Shown: positions 32,458 to 41,100 of the stretch, one piece after another
Layout of the letters: each line of letters opens with the position of its first letter
Position numbering within the stretch: position 1 is the first letter of the stretch
DNA from: Candidatus Methylophosphatis haderslevensis
Lineage (GTDB): Bacteria; Pseudomonadota; Gammaproteobacteria; Burkholderiales; Rhodocyclaceae
Reading direction: 5' to 3'
NCBI GenBank assembly: GCA_016711925.1
Contig: JADJSA010000017.1
Coordinates: 248,001-312,000, forward strand
Length of the DNA stretch: 64,000 nt
The notes under the pieces: model-generated
Database searches by the model: none
Told to the model about the DNA's origin: nothing
The model's input: the letters and a program-made list of their open reading frames with translations, nothing else
Program-made: the position numbers and the translations under genes

Positions 32458-32972
32458 CGCGCCGCTCCTTTGCCGCCCGGCCCATCCTGCAGCAGGGCCG
32501 CGGCCTGGCGTTGCTCGTCGTCGGTCAGCGTTTCGCCAGCCTGCGCCTGGCGCATGCGTTTGCGCAACTTGAAAAAGAGCAGGCTCAACCCGCCCGCCAG
32601 CAGCACGAACGGACCGATCCAGAGGATCATCGTGGTCGCCTTGACCGGCGGTTTGTAGAGCACGAAATCACCATAGCGGGCAACCATGTAGTCGACGATC
32701 TGCTTGTCGCTTTCACCGGCCTCGAGTTTCTCGCGGATCTGCTTCTTCAGATCGATCGCGAGATCAGCGTGGGAATCGGCGATCGTCTGGTTCTGGCAAA
32801 CCAGGCAGCGCAGCAACTCGGACAGTTCGGTAACCCGTTTTTCCAGCACCGGATCGTCGGCCGCCGGTGCTGCCTCGCCGGCGTGAGCCGGCAGACCGGC
32901 CAGCATGAATGCGAACAACAGTGCCTGGGCAAACTGGCGCAGCAGCCGGCTGAAGGTGTCAGGACGCGGCAT
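32454..32972 (-). CDS. ccmH: Cytochrome c maturation thiol oxidoreductase CcmH
   Basis: 172 residues. A signal sequence or anchor (LLFAFMLAGLPAHA) is followed by the family motif LRCLVCQNQTIADSHADLA, then IVDYMVARYGDFVLYKPP and a C-terminal transmembrane helix (ILWIGPFVLLAGGLSLLFF). It reduces the apocytochrome CxxCH disulfide in the periplasm. It overlaps ccmG by 14 bases and ccmI by four. Confidence 0.95.
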   Translation of the reverse strand: MPRPDTFSRLLRQFAQALLFAFMLAGLPAHAGEAAPAADDPVLEKRVTELSELLRCLVCQNQTIADSHADLAIDLKKQIREKLEAGESDKQIVDYMVARYGDFVLYKPPVKATTMILWIGPFVLLAGGLSLLFFKLRKRMRQAQAGETLTDDEQRQAAALLQDGPGGKGAAR

Positions 32973-33489
32973 TGAGTTCCTTGACCTTGGGAAGAATGAG
33001 GTTTTGCACAGCGTCGGGCGTGACCGGGCCGGTGTGCTTGTAGCGGATGATGCCGTTCTTGTCGATCAGGAAGGTTTCCGGCACGCCATAGACACCGAAG
33101 TCGATGCCGACCCGGCCGTCCTGATCGAACGCTGAGATGACATAGGGATTGCCGTGCTGGTTCAGCCACGCCAGTCCGGCCTCGCGCTGGTCCTTGTAGT
33201 TGAGGCCGTAGATCGGCACCGCGTTGCTCTTGGCCAGTTCGACCAGCACCGGATGCTCCTGCCGGCACGATACGCACCACGACGCCCAGACATTGAGCAG
33301 CCAGACCTTGCCCTTGAGATCGTCGCGCGCGATGGTCTTGTCCAGCGCATGCAACTGCGGCACCTTGAAAGCCGGTGCCGGTTTGTCGATCAGCGGGCTC
33401 GGCAATTCGCGCGGATTGAGATTGAGGCCGACGGCGAGGAACCCCACCAGCACAACGAAGAGGCCCAGCGGTATCAGATAGCGTCCCAT
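32959..33489 (-). CDS. ccmG: Cytochrome c maturation thioredoxin CcmG (DsbE)
   Basis: 176 residues from the ATG at 33489. An in-frame extension to 33642 overlaps ccmF and is rejected. One N-terminal membrane anchor (YLIPLGLFVVLVGFLAVG), the active site WASWCVSC, the acidic KGKVWLLNVW region and GVPETFLIDKNGIIRYKH are standard for CcmG. It passes reductant from DsbD/CcdA to CcmH or apocytochrome. It follows ccmF by 23 bases. Confidence 0.95.
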   Translation of the reverse strand: MGRYLIPLGLFVVLVGFLAVGLNLNPRELPSPLIDKPAPAFKVPQLHALDKTIARDDLKGKVWLLNVWASWCVSCRQEHPVLVELAKSNAVPIYGLNYKDQREAGLAWLNQHGNPYVISAFDQDGRVGIDFGVYGVPETFLIDKNGIIRYKHTGPVTPDAVQNLILPKVKELNAAS

Positions 33490-33512
33490 TGCCCGTCCCG
33501 AAGCATGAAGTG

Positions 33513-35510
33513 TCAGCGCGCTGGCGCTGGCGCGGCCGCGGGCGTTGCCGGCCGGCGCGTCGCGGCGCGTTCGGCCAGCTTGCGGTAGCGCTTGTCCGCG
33601 GCGGCGATCAGGCCACCGATGCCCATGAAGATGGCACCCCACCAGATCCAGCCGACGAACGGCTTGTAGAAGATGCGGACGATCCAGGCCTCGGTTCCGG
33701 GCAGCGGCTCACCCATCGATATATACAGGTCGCGCGTGAAACCGGGGTCGATCGCACCCTCGGTCATCGGCATCTGCTGCACCTTGTACATGCGCTTTTC
33801 CGGCTTCATCATCGCCACCGGCTTGCCGTCGCGCGTGACCTCGATCAGCGCCGAGGCCGCCACGAAGTTCGGCCCGTTGCGCTCCGAGACACCCATGAAT
33901 TTGAAGGTGTAGCCGGCCAGATGGGCGGTATCGCCGGTGGTCATTTTGACATCGAGATTCTGCTCGTAACCCTTGACCAGCGTGATGCCGATCACCGTGA
34001 CGCCGATGCCGATGTGCGCCAGCCACATGCCCCACCAGCCGCCCGGAATGGCGCGCAGGCGCGAGCCTGCCGTGCCCTCGGCGGCCTTGCCGCGCAACCG
34101 CAGATAGAGGTGCTGGGCGCTGGTGGCGAAAATCCACAAGGAGAGGAACAGGCCGAGCGCGACCATCGGCGACCACGCGCCCAGGGCCAGCGGCAGCAGC
34201 AGCGCAGAAACCAGCGCCACGCCGAACGCCCAGCGCAACCGCACGGCCAGTGCCGGCACGGTGTCGTTCTTCCAGCGCGCGAACGGCGCAATCGCCATCA
34301 GGAATAGCACCGGGGTCATCAGCGGCACGAACACGGCGTCGAAGTACGGCGGCCCGACCGAGATCTTTCCCAGCTTGAGCGCATCGAGAAACAGCGGATA
34401 GAGCGTGCCCAGCAGCACCGAGGCGGCGGCGACCGAGAGCAGCGCATTGTTGGTCAGCAGCGCCGACTCGCGCGAGACCACGCCAAACGAGCCGCCGAGC
34501 CCGACCTTGGGCGCGCGCCACGCGAACAGCAGCAGCGAACCGCCGATCACCAGCACCAGCAGGCCGAGGATGAACACGCCGCGCCGCGGATCGGTGGCAA
34601 ACGCGTGCACCGAGGTCAGCACGCCCGAGCGGACCAGGAAGGTGCCCAACAGGGAAAGCGAAAACGCGGAGATCGCCAGCAGCACGGTCCAGCTCTTGAA
34701 GGTGCCGCGCTTTTCGGTGACTGCCAGGGAATGCATCAGCGCCGTGCCGACCAGCCAGGGCAGGAACGAGGCATTCTCCACGGGATCCCAGAACCACCAG
34801 CCGCCCCAGCCAAGTTCGTAATAGGCCCAATAGCTGCCCAGGCAGATGCCGAGCGTCAGCGAAACCCAGGCCACCGTAGTCCATGGCCGCGACCAGCGCG
34901 CCCACGCCGCATCGAGCTGCCCGCCGAGCAGCGCCGCGATCGAAAACGCGAACGCCACCGAGAAGCCGACGTAACCCATGTAGAGCATCGGCGGATGAAA
35001 CACCATGCCTGGATCCTGCAGCAGCGGGTTGAGATCGCGCCCGTCGGCCGCGGCCGGCAACAGCCGATCGAACGGATTGGACGTAATCAGCATGAAGGCC
35101 AGGAAGCCGACGCCGATCAGCCCCATCACGCCGACCACCCGTGCGGCCACCTGCTCGGGCAGGTGGCGCGAGAACACCGTGACCGCCACCGTCCATCCGT
35201 TGAGCATCAAGGCCCACAGCAGCAGCGAGCCCTCGTGGCTGCCCCACGAGGCGGCGACGCGATACTCGAGCGGCAGCGCCGAATTCGAATTGGTGGCCAC
35301 GTTGAGTACCGAAAAATCGTTGTTGACGAAGCCGGCAATCTGGCAGGCGAACGCCAGCGCCACGAAGACGAACTGCCCATGGGCTGCCGGCCGTGCCACG
35401 CCCATCAGTCGCGCGTCGCCGCGCGCCGCGCCGACGATCGGCAGGATGCCCTGCACCAGTGCCAGCGCCAGTGCCAGCGCAAGGGAAAAACTGCCGAGTT
35501 CGGGAATCAT
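33513..35510 (-). CDS. ccmF: Cytochrome c haem lyase subunit CcmF
   Basis: A 665-residue polytopic membrane protein. It contains the tryptophan-rich WWD haem-binding signature (ELGWGGWWFWDPVENASFLP), the flanking SWGSHEGSLLLWALML and MLYMGYVGFSVAFAFSIA, and about 14 membrane helices, ending in PFVGWIWWGAIFMGIGGLIA. It takes haem from holo-CcmE and ligates it to apocytochrome together with CcmH/CcmI. Length is typical. It follows ccmE by 123 bases. Confidence 0.97.
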   Translation of the reverse strand: MIPELGSFSLALALALALVQGILPIVGAARGDARLMGVARPAAHGQFVFVALAFACQIAGFVNNDFSVLNVATNSNSALPLEYRVAASWGSHEGSLLLWALMLNGWTVAVTVFSRHLPEQVAARVVGVMGLIGVGFLAFMLITSNPFDRLLPAAADGRDLNPLLQDPGMVFHPPMLYMGYVGFSVAFAFSIAALLGGQLDAAWARWSRPWTTVAWVSLTLGICLGSYWAYYELGWGGWWFWDPVENASFLPWLVGTALMHSLAVTEKRGTFKSWTVLLAISAFSLSLLGTFLVRSGVLTSVHAFATDPRRGVFILGLLVLVIGGSLLLFAWRAPKVGLGGSFGVVSRESALLTNNALLSVAAASVLLGTLYPLFLDALKLGKISVGPPYFDAVFVPLMTPVLFLMAIAPFARWKNDTVPALAVRLRWAFGVALVSALLLPLALGAWSPMVALGLFLSLWIFATSAQHLYLRLRGKAAEGTAGSRLRAIPGGWWGMWLAHIGIGVTVIGITLVKGYEQNLDVKMTTGDTAHLAGYTFKFMGVSERNGPNFVAASALIEVTRDGKPVAMMKPEKRMYKVQQMPMTEGAIDPGFTRDLYISMGEPLPGTEAWIVRIFYKPFVGWIWWGAIFMGIGGLIAAADKRYRKLAERAATRRPATPAAAPAPAR

Positions 35511-35633
35511 CGTCTGGACCTCAATGTGCGACCGCCTGCTTTGAATCGGGCGTGTGCAAGGAATCTGCGCGCACCCGATCCACCCGTTGCCCCGTGGTCG
35601 CGCCGCACGGTTGCCGGCGCGATCCGCAGTCGT

Positions 35634-36083
35634 CTATTTCTGCACCACGGTTTTCTGCGCCTTTTGCGCCTGTTCCAGCGCATGCGCGGCTTCGGGCGGC
35701 ATGTAGTTTTCGTCATGCTTGGCCAGCACCTCGGAGGCGACGAACACGCCGTCGGCACCGAGCTTGCCCTGGCTGACTACGCCCTTGCCTTCCTTGAACA
35801 GGTCCGGCAGCGCGCCCTTGTAAGTCACCGGAATCCGGTTGGCGGTGTCGGTGACCACGAAACGGGTGGTCAGCCCGTCGGCCTCGCGCTTGACGCTGCC
35901 GGCCTCGACCAGCCCGCCGATGCGGAAGGTACGGTTTTGCGGCGCCTCCTTGCTGACAACCTGGCTCGGGCTGAAGAAGAACACCATGTTCTTCTGGAAT
36001 GCCGACAGCACAAGGGTCGCCGAAAGCGCGAGCGCGGCCACACCGCCGCCGATCAGCAACATGCGCTTGTGTCTAGGTTTCAT
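35634..36083 (-). CDS. ccmE: Periplasmic haem chaperone CcmE
   Basis: 149 residues from the ATG at 36083, chosen over the adjacent ATG at 36086 because GAGGAG then lies six bases upstream. An N-terminal anchor (LLIGGGVAALALSATLVLSA) and an OB-fold (NRTFRIGGLVEAGSVKR, FVVTDTANRIPVTYKG) precede the haem-attachment motif VLAKHDENYMPPE with the conserved His and Tyr. It carries haem covalently from CcmABCD to CcmF. The start overlaps the end of ccmD. Confidence 0.96.
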   Translation of the reverse strand: MKPRHKRMLLIGGGVAALALSATLVLSAFQKNMVFFFSPSQVVSKEAPQNRTFRIGGLVEAGSVKREADGLTTRFVVTDTANRIPVTYKGALPDLFKEGKGVVSQGKLGADGVFVASEVLAKHDENYMPPEAAHALEQAQKAQKTVVQK

Positions 36084-36264
36084 CATTCGCTCCTCTATCG
36101 GCCGCAACGCGCATGCGGGCCAGTCGTTTCCGCACGCCGGCAAAGCGGCCGCGCACCAGCGCAATCTCGGCGAGCACACAGGCGAGGGTCACCGCAAAGG
36201 AGCCCCAGACGTACAACCCCTTGCCGCCCATTGCCCAGAATTCGCCTGCGCTCGCCCAGTTCAT
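36073..36264 (-). CDS. ccmD: Small haem-export membrane protein CcmD
   Basis: 63 residues from the ATG at 36264: NWASAGEFWAMGGKGLYVWG followed by a single helix (FAVTLACVLAEIALV) and a basic tail. This matches CcmD, which is poorly conserved but recognised by size, the GGKG-YVWGS motif and position between ccmC and ccmE. It releases holo-CcmE from CcmABC. It overlaps ccmC by four bases. Confidence 0.92.
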   Translation of the reverse strand: MNWASAGEFWAMGGKGLYVWGSFAVTLACVLAEIALVRGRFAGVRKRLARMRVAADRGANDET

Positions 36265-37049
36265 CGGCTCGACTCCACCAGTTGCGCAACCCAGTCGGTA
36301 TTGCGCTCGCGCTCGAGCATCAGCGCGCGCACCCGCACCAGCACCACCGCCACCGAATAGGCCCAAGCCGCCAGCGCCATGACCAGCATGCCCGCAAGCA
36401 TGATGCTTGCCATCTTCGGCGCAGAGGTCACGCTGACCGAGGCGCCCTGATGCAGGGTGTTCCACCACTTGACCGAAAAATAGATGATCGGCACGTTGAT
36501 CGCACCGACCAGCGCGACCACCGCGCCGGCCCGGTCGGCCCGCCGCGGATCGTCGATCGCCGCGACCAGGGCCATGTAACCCAGATACAGAAACAGCAGG
36601 ATCAGTTCCGAGGTCAGGCGTGCATCCCATACCCACCAGGCACCCCAGGTCGGCTTGCCCCAAAGGGCGCCGGTCCACAGCGCGATAAACGTCCACATCG
36701 CGCCGGTGGGCGCCAGCGCCTGCGACATCATGAACGACAGCCGGGTATTGAAGATCAGTCCCACGGCGCACCAGAACGCCATCGCCAGGTAGATGATCAT
36801 CGACATCCAGGCCGCCGGCACGTGAATGAAAATGATGCGGTAGCTCTCGCCCTGGGTCGCATCGGTCGGCGCGACGAAAAAGCTCAGGTACAGGCCGACC
36901 AGCGCCAGCGCCAGCGCCGGCCAGCCGAACAGCGGAATCAGTTTGCCGGCCAGCGGATAGAAGGTCTGCGGGCTGGCGTACTTGAACCAGTTGATCCCGC
37001 CACGCGACTCGGGCAGTTTTTCGGCAAGGGCTTTTGCGGGGGCAGTCAT
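36261..37049 (-). CDS. ccmC: Haem exporter protein CcmC
   Basis: About 262 residues from the ATG at 37049. Six membrane helices carry the WWD signature (GKPTWGAWWVWDARLTSELIL) and the two flanking histidine regions (YRIIFIHVPAAWMS, KWWNTLHQGASV). CcmC delivers haem to CcmE in the periplasm. No strong ribosome-binding site is visible; the frame extends to 37115 without better signals. It follows ccmB by 124 bases. Confidence 0.95.
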   Translation of the reverse strand: MTAPAKALAEKLPESRGGINWFKYASPQTFYPLAGKLIPLFGWPALALALVGLYLSFFVAPTDATQGESYRIIFIHVPAAWMSMIIYLAMAFWCAVGLIFNTRLSFMMSQALAPTGAMWTFIALWTGALWGKPTWGAWWVWDARLTSELILLFLYLGYMALVAAIDDPRRADRAGAVVALVGAINVPIIYFSVKWWNTLHQGASVSVTSAPKMASIMLAGMLVMALAAWAYSVAVVLVRVRALMLERERNTDWVAQLVESSR

Positions 37050-37173
37050 CAGATCAACACGGGTATCGGGTGCCCGGTCAGGGTCGGGACACAATGAATG
37101 CGGCAGATTAAACACAGCTTAGCAAGGCCTGTGCCTCGCCCATGCCGCACTCGCCGCACAGTTTACTCCATCG

Positions 37174-37842
37174 TCACTCCATGGCGATCCGCAGGGCCGC
37201 CGCGGTCGCCAGCGGGCTGACCGCCAGCGCCGACAGAAAACAGGCGCCGAGCAGCAGCAGATGCGCCCCGGCGCCCAGGCCGGCCGCGTCCGCGCCCACC
37301 GCGCCAGCGCCGAATATCAGGACCGGCACGTAGAGCGGCAGGATCAGCAGCGCCAGCAAGACGCCGCCGCCGCGCAAACCCAGCGTCAGCGCGGCCCCGA
37401 TGCCACCGAGCAGCGACAGCGCCGGCGTGCCGAGTGCCAGAGATAACGACAGCACGCCGATCGCGCCTTGCGGCAAGTCGAACTGCACTCCGAGCAACGG
37501 CGCCAGCACGACCAGCGGCAGGCCGGTGACCAGCCAGTAAGCCATCACCTTGCCCAGCACTATCAGCGTCAGGGGCTCGGTGGACAGGAGCATCTGTTCG
37601 AGCGTTCCGTCGGCATAGTCGGCGGCGAACAGCCGGGTTACGCTGAGCAGCGTCGCCAGCAGCGCCGACACCCACAGCACGCCGGGCGCCATGGTGCGCA
37701 GCAGGTTGGCTTCCGGACCCACGCCAAGCGGAAACAGGCTGGCGACGATGACGAAGAATGCCAGCGTCGTGAATACGTCGGCCCTGCGCCGCCACGCCAG
37801 CAGCAGGTCGCGCCGCACCACGGCAAACAGTATTCTCAGCAT
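37174..37842 (-). CDS. ccmB: Haem exporter membrane subunit CcmB
   Basis: 222 residues from the ATG at 37842, which overlaps the end of ccmA. An N-terminal RDLLLAWRRRADVFTTLAFF, then DYADGTLEQMLLSTEPL and six hydrophobic helices are typical of CcmB. Together with the ATPase CcmA it powers release of haem-loaded CcmE. The upstream extension to 38013 lies in ccmA and is rejected. Confidence 0.94.
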   Translation of the reverse strand: MLRILFAVVRRDLLLAWRRRADVFTTLAFFVIVASLFPLGVGPEANLLRTMAPGVLWVSALLATLLSVTRLFAADYADGTLEQMLLSTEPLTLIVLGKVMAYWLVTGLPLVVLAPLLGVQFDLPQGAIGVLSLSLALGTPALSLLGGIGAALTLGLRGGGVLLALLILPLYVPVLIFGAGAVGADAAGLGAGAHLLLLGACFLSALAVSPLATAAALRIAME

Positions 37843-38468
37843 GGCGCGAATTCGCCGACATCGATGCGCTGGACCGACTTGGAGGCGATCGGCACATCCT
37901 GGTGAGTGGTGTAGATCACTGCGCCGCCACGCGCCAGATGCGCCTCGATGGTTCGCGCCAGCAGCCCGACTGCCGGCACATCGAGCGCGGTGAACGGCTC
38001 GTCGAGAATCCACAGCGGCACCGTCTCGGCCAGCAGCAGGCGGGCCAGCGCAACCCGCCGGCGCTGACCCTGCGAAAGGTGTCGCGCGTCCAGTTCGACG
38101 CGGTGGGCGAGCCCGATCGCATCGAGCGCGGCCAGCGCCTGCGCCTCGCTCACCGCTCGACCGGCGAGCGCACAGGCGACGCGCAGGTTTTCCAGCGCGG
38201 AGAACTCGTCCTTGACCGCGTTGGCATGGCCGAGGAACAGCAGGGCGCCGTGGTATTCCTCACGCTGCGCGCGTATCGACTTGCCATGCCAGCGAATCTC
38301 GCCTTCCTCGGGCAGCATGAGTCCGCACAACAGGCGCAGCAGGCTGGTCTTGCCGGCGCCGTTGCGGCCGGCGACGTGAAGCAGCCCGCCGCCCGCGAGG
38401 CAAAACGACAGGCCGCGAAACAGCAGGGCATCGCCGCGCAAGCAGGCGAGTTGGTCGACTTCGAGCAT
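37836..38468 (-). CDS. ccmA: Haem exporter ATPase CcmA
   Basis: About 210 residues from the ATG at 38468 (MLEVDQLACLRG); an alternative GTG at 38495 adds nine residues. Walker A GRNGAGKT, ABC signature LSQGQRRRVALARLLL and Walker B LWILDEPFTALD are intact. It is the cytoplasmic ATPase of CcmAB and the first gene of the ccm run. It lies about 90 bases downstream of the Rap1a-like gene with a GC hairpin between them. Confidence 0.95.
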   Translation of the reverse strand: MLEVDQLACLRGDALLFRGLSFCLAGGGLLHVAGRNGAGKTSLLRLLCGLMLPEEGEIRWHGKSIRAQREEYHGALLFLGHANAVKDEFSALENLRVACALAGRAVSEAQALAALDAIGLAHRVELDARHLSQGQRRRVALARLLLAETVPLWILDEPFTALDVPAVGLLARTIEAHLARGGAVIYTTHQDVPIASKSVQRIDVGEFAPC

Positions 38469-38527
38469 CGAATGCGGGAGCGGCCCCATCGGCACGCCGG
38501 CGGAAAGCCGCGATTATACGGGCTGCC

Positions 38528-38543
38528 CCGGCGGTGCCGCCGG
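38528..38543 (-). terminator. GC hairpin between the Rap1a-like gene and ccmA
   Basis: A perfect seven-base stem, CCGGCGG / CCGCCGG, with a two-base loop, 12-27 bases after the Rap1a-like stop. No T run follows, so termination is uncertain. Confidence 0.35.
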
Positions 38544-38554
38544 CGCGATCCGGC

Positions 38555-38962
38555 TCAGCGCTGCGCCGCGACCGGCATGGCACCGCACGGATAGGCGCGG
38601 CTGAGTGCTTCGATCACGACCGCCGCCGGATCGCGGTCGCGCCAGGCGGGTTGGGAATTGTATTGCCGGACCAGCAGTGAAACGGCGCGCGGAAACGCGT
38701 CCTGGCGCAGACAGAAGGCCGAGCCGTTCTGGCTGTCGGCAAGCGCCTTGACATACCCCAGAAACTCGAACGCGCTGCCTTCCGTGATCGGATCGGGTTG
38801 CCGCAGCCCGCCATAGACGGCTTCATACGCGCGCACACCGCTGCGAAAGTCTTCGGCTGAATAGACGCCTGCCTGCGCCAACGTGGCGCTCAGCAGCGTC
38901 GCCAGGACGATCGCGAAACGCTTCCAGCCGAACTGTTCGCGGCACACAACACTCGGTTTCAT
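38555..38962 (-). CDS. Rap1a/Tai-like secreted small protein
   Basis: 135 residues. The signal peptide RFAIVLATLLSATLAQA is followed by a small helical domain with FEFLGYVKALADSQNGSAFC, then LLVRQYNSQPAWRDRDPAAV and a terminal EALSRAYPCG. The pattern of spaced Cys, a central glycine-tyrosine helix and final ALxxAYPC resembles Rap1a/Tai immunity proteins, which in some bacteria neutralise T6SS peptidoglycan amidases in the periplasm. Here it is an orphan inserted between nap and ccm, with no adjacent effector. A structural role in cytochrome maturation is also possible. Confidence 0.65.
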   Translation of the reverse strand: MKPSVVCREQFGWKRFAIVLATLLSATLAQAGVYSAEDFRSGVRAYEAVYGGLRQPDPITEGSAFEFLGYVKALADSQNGSAFCLRQDAFPRAVSLLVRQYNSQPAWRDRDPAAVVIEALSRAYPCGAMPVAAQR

Positions 38963-39110
38963 GACGCTGATGGTAAAGGCGCTTGCCCGATCGCGCCGCG
39001 CAATTGTTGTCGATCAGGTGCTCGCTGCCGACCGCTCGCGCTGCAAACTCGCCGGGGGCGTGAAATCGCACACGCTCCCGGAAGCCGCACCGCCCGGTCA
39101 TGGCGAGGCT

Positions 39111-39734
39111 CTACGAAGCTGGCTTGGCCTGCTCTGCGGCAGTTCCGGCCTTGGACGCGCCGATGTCCTGCTCGATCGGCGGCAAGGAATGGGCGATGCC
39201 CTTGTGGCAGTCGATGCAGGTCTTGCCTTCACCGAAGCCTTTCTGGTGCATGGCGCTCGAGCGGCGGCCCTGCTCGCCGTAATCCATGTAGTCGTAGTTG
39301 TGGCAATTGCGGCACTCGTGTGAATCGGTTTTCTTCATCCGTGCCCATTCATGCTGGGCGAGTTCCAGGCGCTTGGCATTGAACTTTTCCGGCGTATCGA
39401 TGCTGCCGAGGGCCTTGTGCAGCAGCTCGTTCGACGCTTGGATCTTGCGGATCAACTTCGGTCCCCACTCCTTGGGGACGTGGCAGTCCGGGCAGGTGGC
39501 GCGCACGCCGGTGCGGTTCTGGTAGTGAATCGTGTTGCGATACTCGACGAACACGTTCTCCTTCATCTCATGGCAACCGATACAGAATTCCTCGCGGTTG
39601 CTCAACTCCATTGCTGTATTGAATCCGCCCCAGACGACGATGCCGGCGACGAATGCGATAGCGAGCGCGACGCTGCCGCCCCCGGCAATGCGCTTCCACA
39701 GGCTGCGTGGTTGGTCTTTTTGTTCGCTCATCAT
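39111..39734 (-). CDS. napC: Membrane tetrahaem cytochrome NapC
   Basis: A 207-residue NapC/NirT protein: one N-terminal helix (GGGSVALAIAFVAGIVVWGG) and four CxxCH haem sites (CIGCH, CPDCH, CRNCH, CIDCH) with MELSNREEFCIGCHEM and CIDCHKGIAHSLP. It oxidises quinol and passes electrons to NapB. It follows napB by nine bases and ends the nap block. Confidence 0.96.
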   Translation of the reverse strand: MMSEQKDQPRSLWKRIAGGGSVALAIAFVAGIVVWGGFNTAMELSNREEFCIGCHEMKENVFVEYRNTIHYQNRTGVRATCPDCHVPKEWGPKLIRKIQASNELLHKALGSIDTPEKFNAKRLELAQHEWARMKKTDSHECRNCHNYDYMDYGEQGRRSSAMHQKGFGEGKTCIDCHKGIAHSLPPIEQDIGASKAGTAAEQAKPAS

Positions 39735-39743
39735 TGATCCCCG

Positions 39744-40199
39744 TTATTGCGGTTTCAGCGTCTCGGCCTTTTCGAAGGTGTTGCCCACCAGCGGTTTCGC
39801 GTCGGTTTGCGGAACGTGGCACTGGGTGCAGAAGTAGCGTCGCGGCGAAATGTTGGCCAGTTCCTTGCCATCGCGGTCCTTGAAATGCGTCAGACTCACC
39901 TTGGTCGCGTTGGCTTGACGCGCTTTCGACCAGGCGTGGCAATCCATGCACTTGTTGAAGTTGGCCGTGATGTTGTAGCCGCGGATGGAGTGCGGAATCA
40001 GCGGCGGCTGCTGCACGAAATCGCGCGGTAACGGCGCGCGGTCCTTCTCCTGCTTGAACATCTCGGCCTCGTTGGTCTTGTCCACCGGGGTATCGCCGCG
40101 CAACGACTGCAGCTTGATCGGCCGGAATTCCTCGGCGGCGCGCAGCGGCGCGCTGCCGAGAAACAGGCAGGCGAGCAACAGGGTGAGGGTGGTTTTCAT
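39744..40199 (-). CDS. napB: Dihaem cytochrome c subunit NapB
   Basis: 151 residues. The signal peptide (LTLLLACLFLGSAPLRA) precedes a mature domain with IPHSIRGYNITANFNKCMDC, giving the first haem CMDCH, and RRYFCTQCHVPQTDAKPLVG, giving the second, CTQCH. NapB transfers electrons from NapC to NapA in the periplasm. It overlaps napH by four bases. Confidence 0.96.
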   Translation of the reverse strand: MKTTLTLLLACLFLGSAPLRAAEEFRPIKLQSLRGDTPVDKTNEAEMFKQEKDRAPLPRDFVQQPPLIPHSIRGYNITANFNKCMDCHAWSKARQANATKVSLTHFKDRDGKELANISPRRYFCTQCHVPQTDAKPLVGNTFEKAETLKPQ

Positions 40200-41095
40200 G
40201 ACTCGCTCCTCTGATCGAATCGGGTGGCAAAGCGAAACACGTCGACGCTGCAGACATCGATGCAGCGCCCGCAGTTGGTGCAGGCGGGAGCCTGAATCAG
40301 CGGACCGGCGCCGCCAACCGACTTGAGCGCCGGGCGGATCACCTGCGGCTCCGGGCAGACGGTGAAGCAGTCCATGCAGTCATCGCATTTGGCGCGGCGC
40401 ACCGCGCTGACCCGCAGCACCGACCTGGCGCCGACCAGCGCATAGAGCGCACCCATCGGGCATACATGGCCGCACCAGCCGCGGCTGGCGACCAGCAGGT
40501 CGAAAACGAAAACCGCAGCGACGATCGCCAGTCCTGCGCCAATGCCGAAGATCACGCCACGGTGCAGCATCGACACCGGATTGACGAACTCCCAGGCGAT
40601 GCTGCCGGTGGCGGCACTGGCGGCAAGCACGCCGGCCAGCAGCCACCAGCGCAGCGCCTCGGGCGGCGTCCGGCCGCTCTTGATGCCGAGTCTTCGGCGC
40701 AACCATGCGGCGGCGTCGGTCAGCACGTTGACCGGACACACCCATGAACAGAACACGCGCCCGCCGACCAGCGCGTAGAACAGAGCGACGATCGCAGCGC
40801 CGATCAACGCATCGCGATAGGGCAGGTGGCCGGCGGCAAGCGACTGCAATACCAGCAGCGGATCGGTCAGCGGCAGCACGCCGAGGGCGAGCGATGACGA
40901 CAGGTTGCCCTTGACAATCCAGATTCCGAACCACGGCCCGGCGAGAAACAGCAGCAGCGTCGCCATCTGCACCACCCGGCGCGCCAGCAGCCACTTGTGC
41001 GCCGCGTGCCAGCCGCGCGCGGCGATCGCGCTGCGTCCGGGCACCGGCGGCATGCGCCTGGCGGGCGCGGGGGCGGGGTTCGGCGCGGCCGCCAT
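40196..41095 (-). CDS. napH: Membrane Fe-S quinol dehydrogenase component NapH
   Basis: About 299 residues from the ATG at 41095; a GTG at 41104 overlapping the napG stop is possible. Four membrane helices carry CSWVCPVNVLTD and CGHVCPMGALYAL. Two C-terminal [4Fe-4S] motifs follow (CDDCMDCFTVCPEP, CTNCGRCIDVCSVDVF). NapH with NapG forms a quinol-oxidising route into the NapABC chain. It lies between napG and napB with overlaps on both sides or nearly so. Confidence 0.94.
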   Translation of the reverse strand: MAAAPNPAPAPARRMPPVPGRSAIAARGWHAAHKWLLARRVVQMATLLLFLAGPWFGIWIVKGNLSSSLALGVLPLTDPLLVLQSLAAGHLPYRDALIGAAIVALFYALVGGRVFCSWVCPVNVLTDAAAWLRRRLGIKSGRTPPEALRWWLLAGVLAASAATGSIAWEFVNPVSMLHRGVIFGIGAGLAIVAAVFVFDLLVASRGWCGHVCPMGALYALVGARSVLRVSAVRRAKCDDCMDCFTVCPEPQVIRPALKSVGGAGPLIQAPACTNCGRCIDVCSVDVFRFATRFDQRSES

Positions 41096-41100
41096 CGCGG

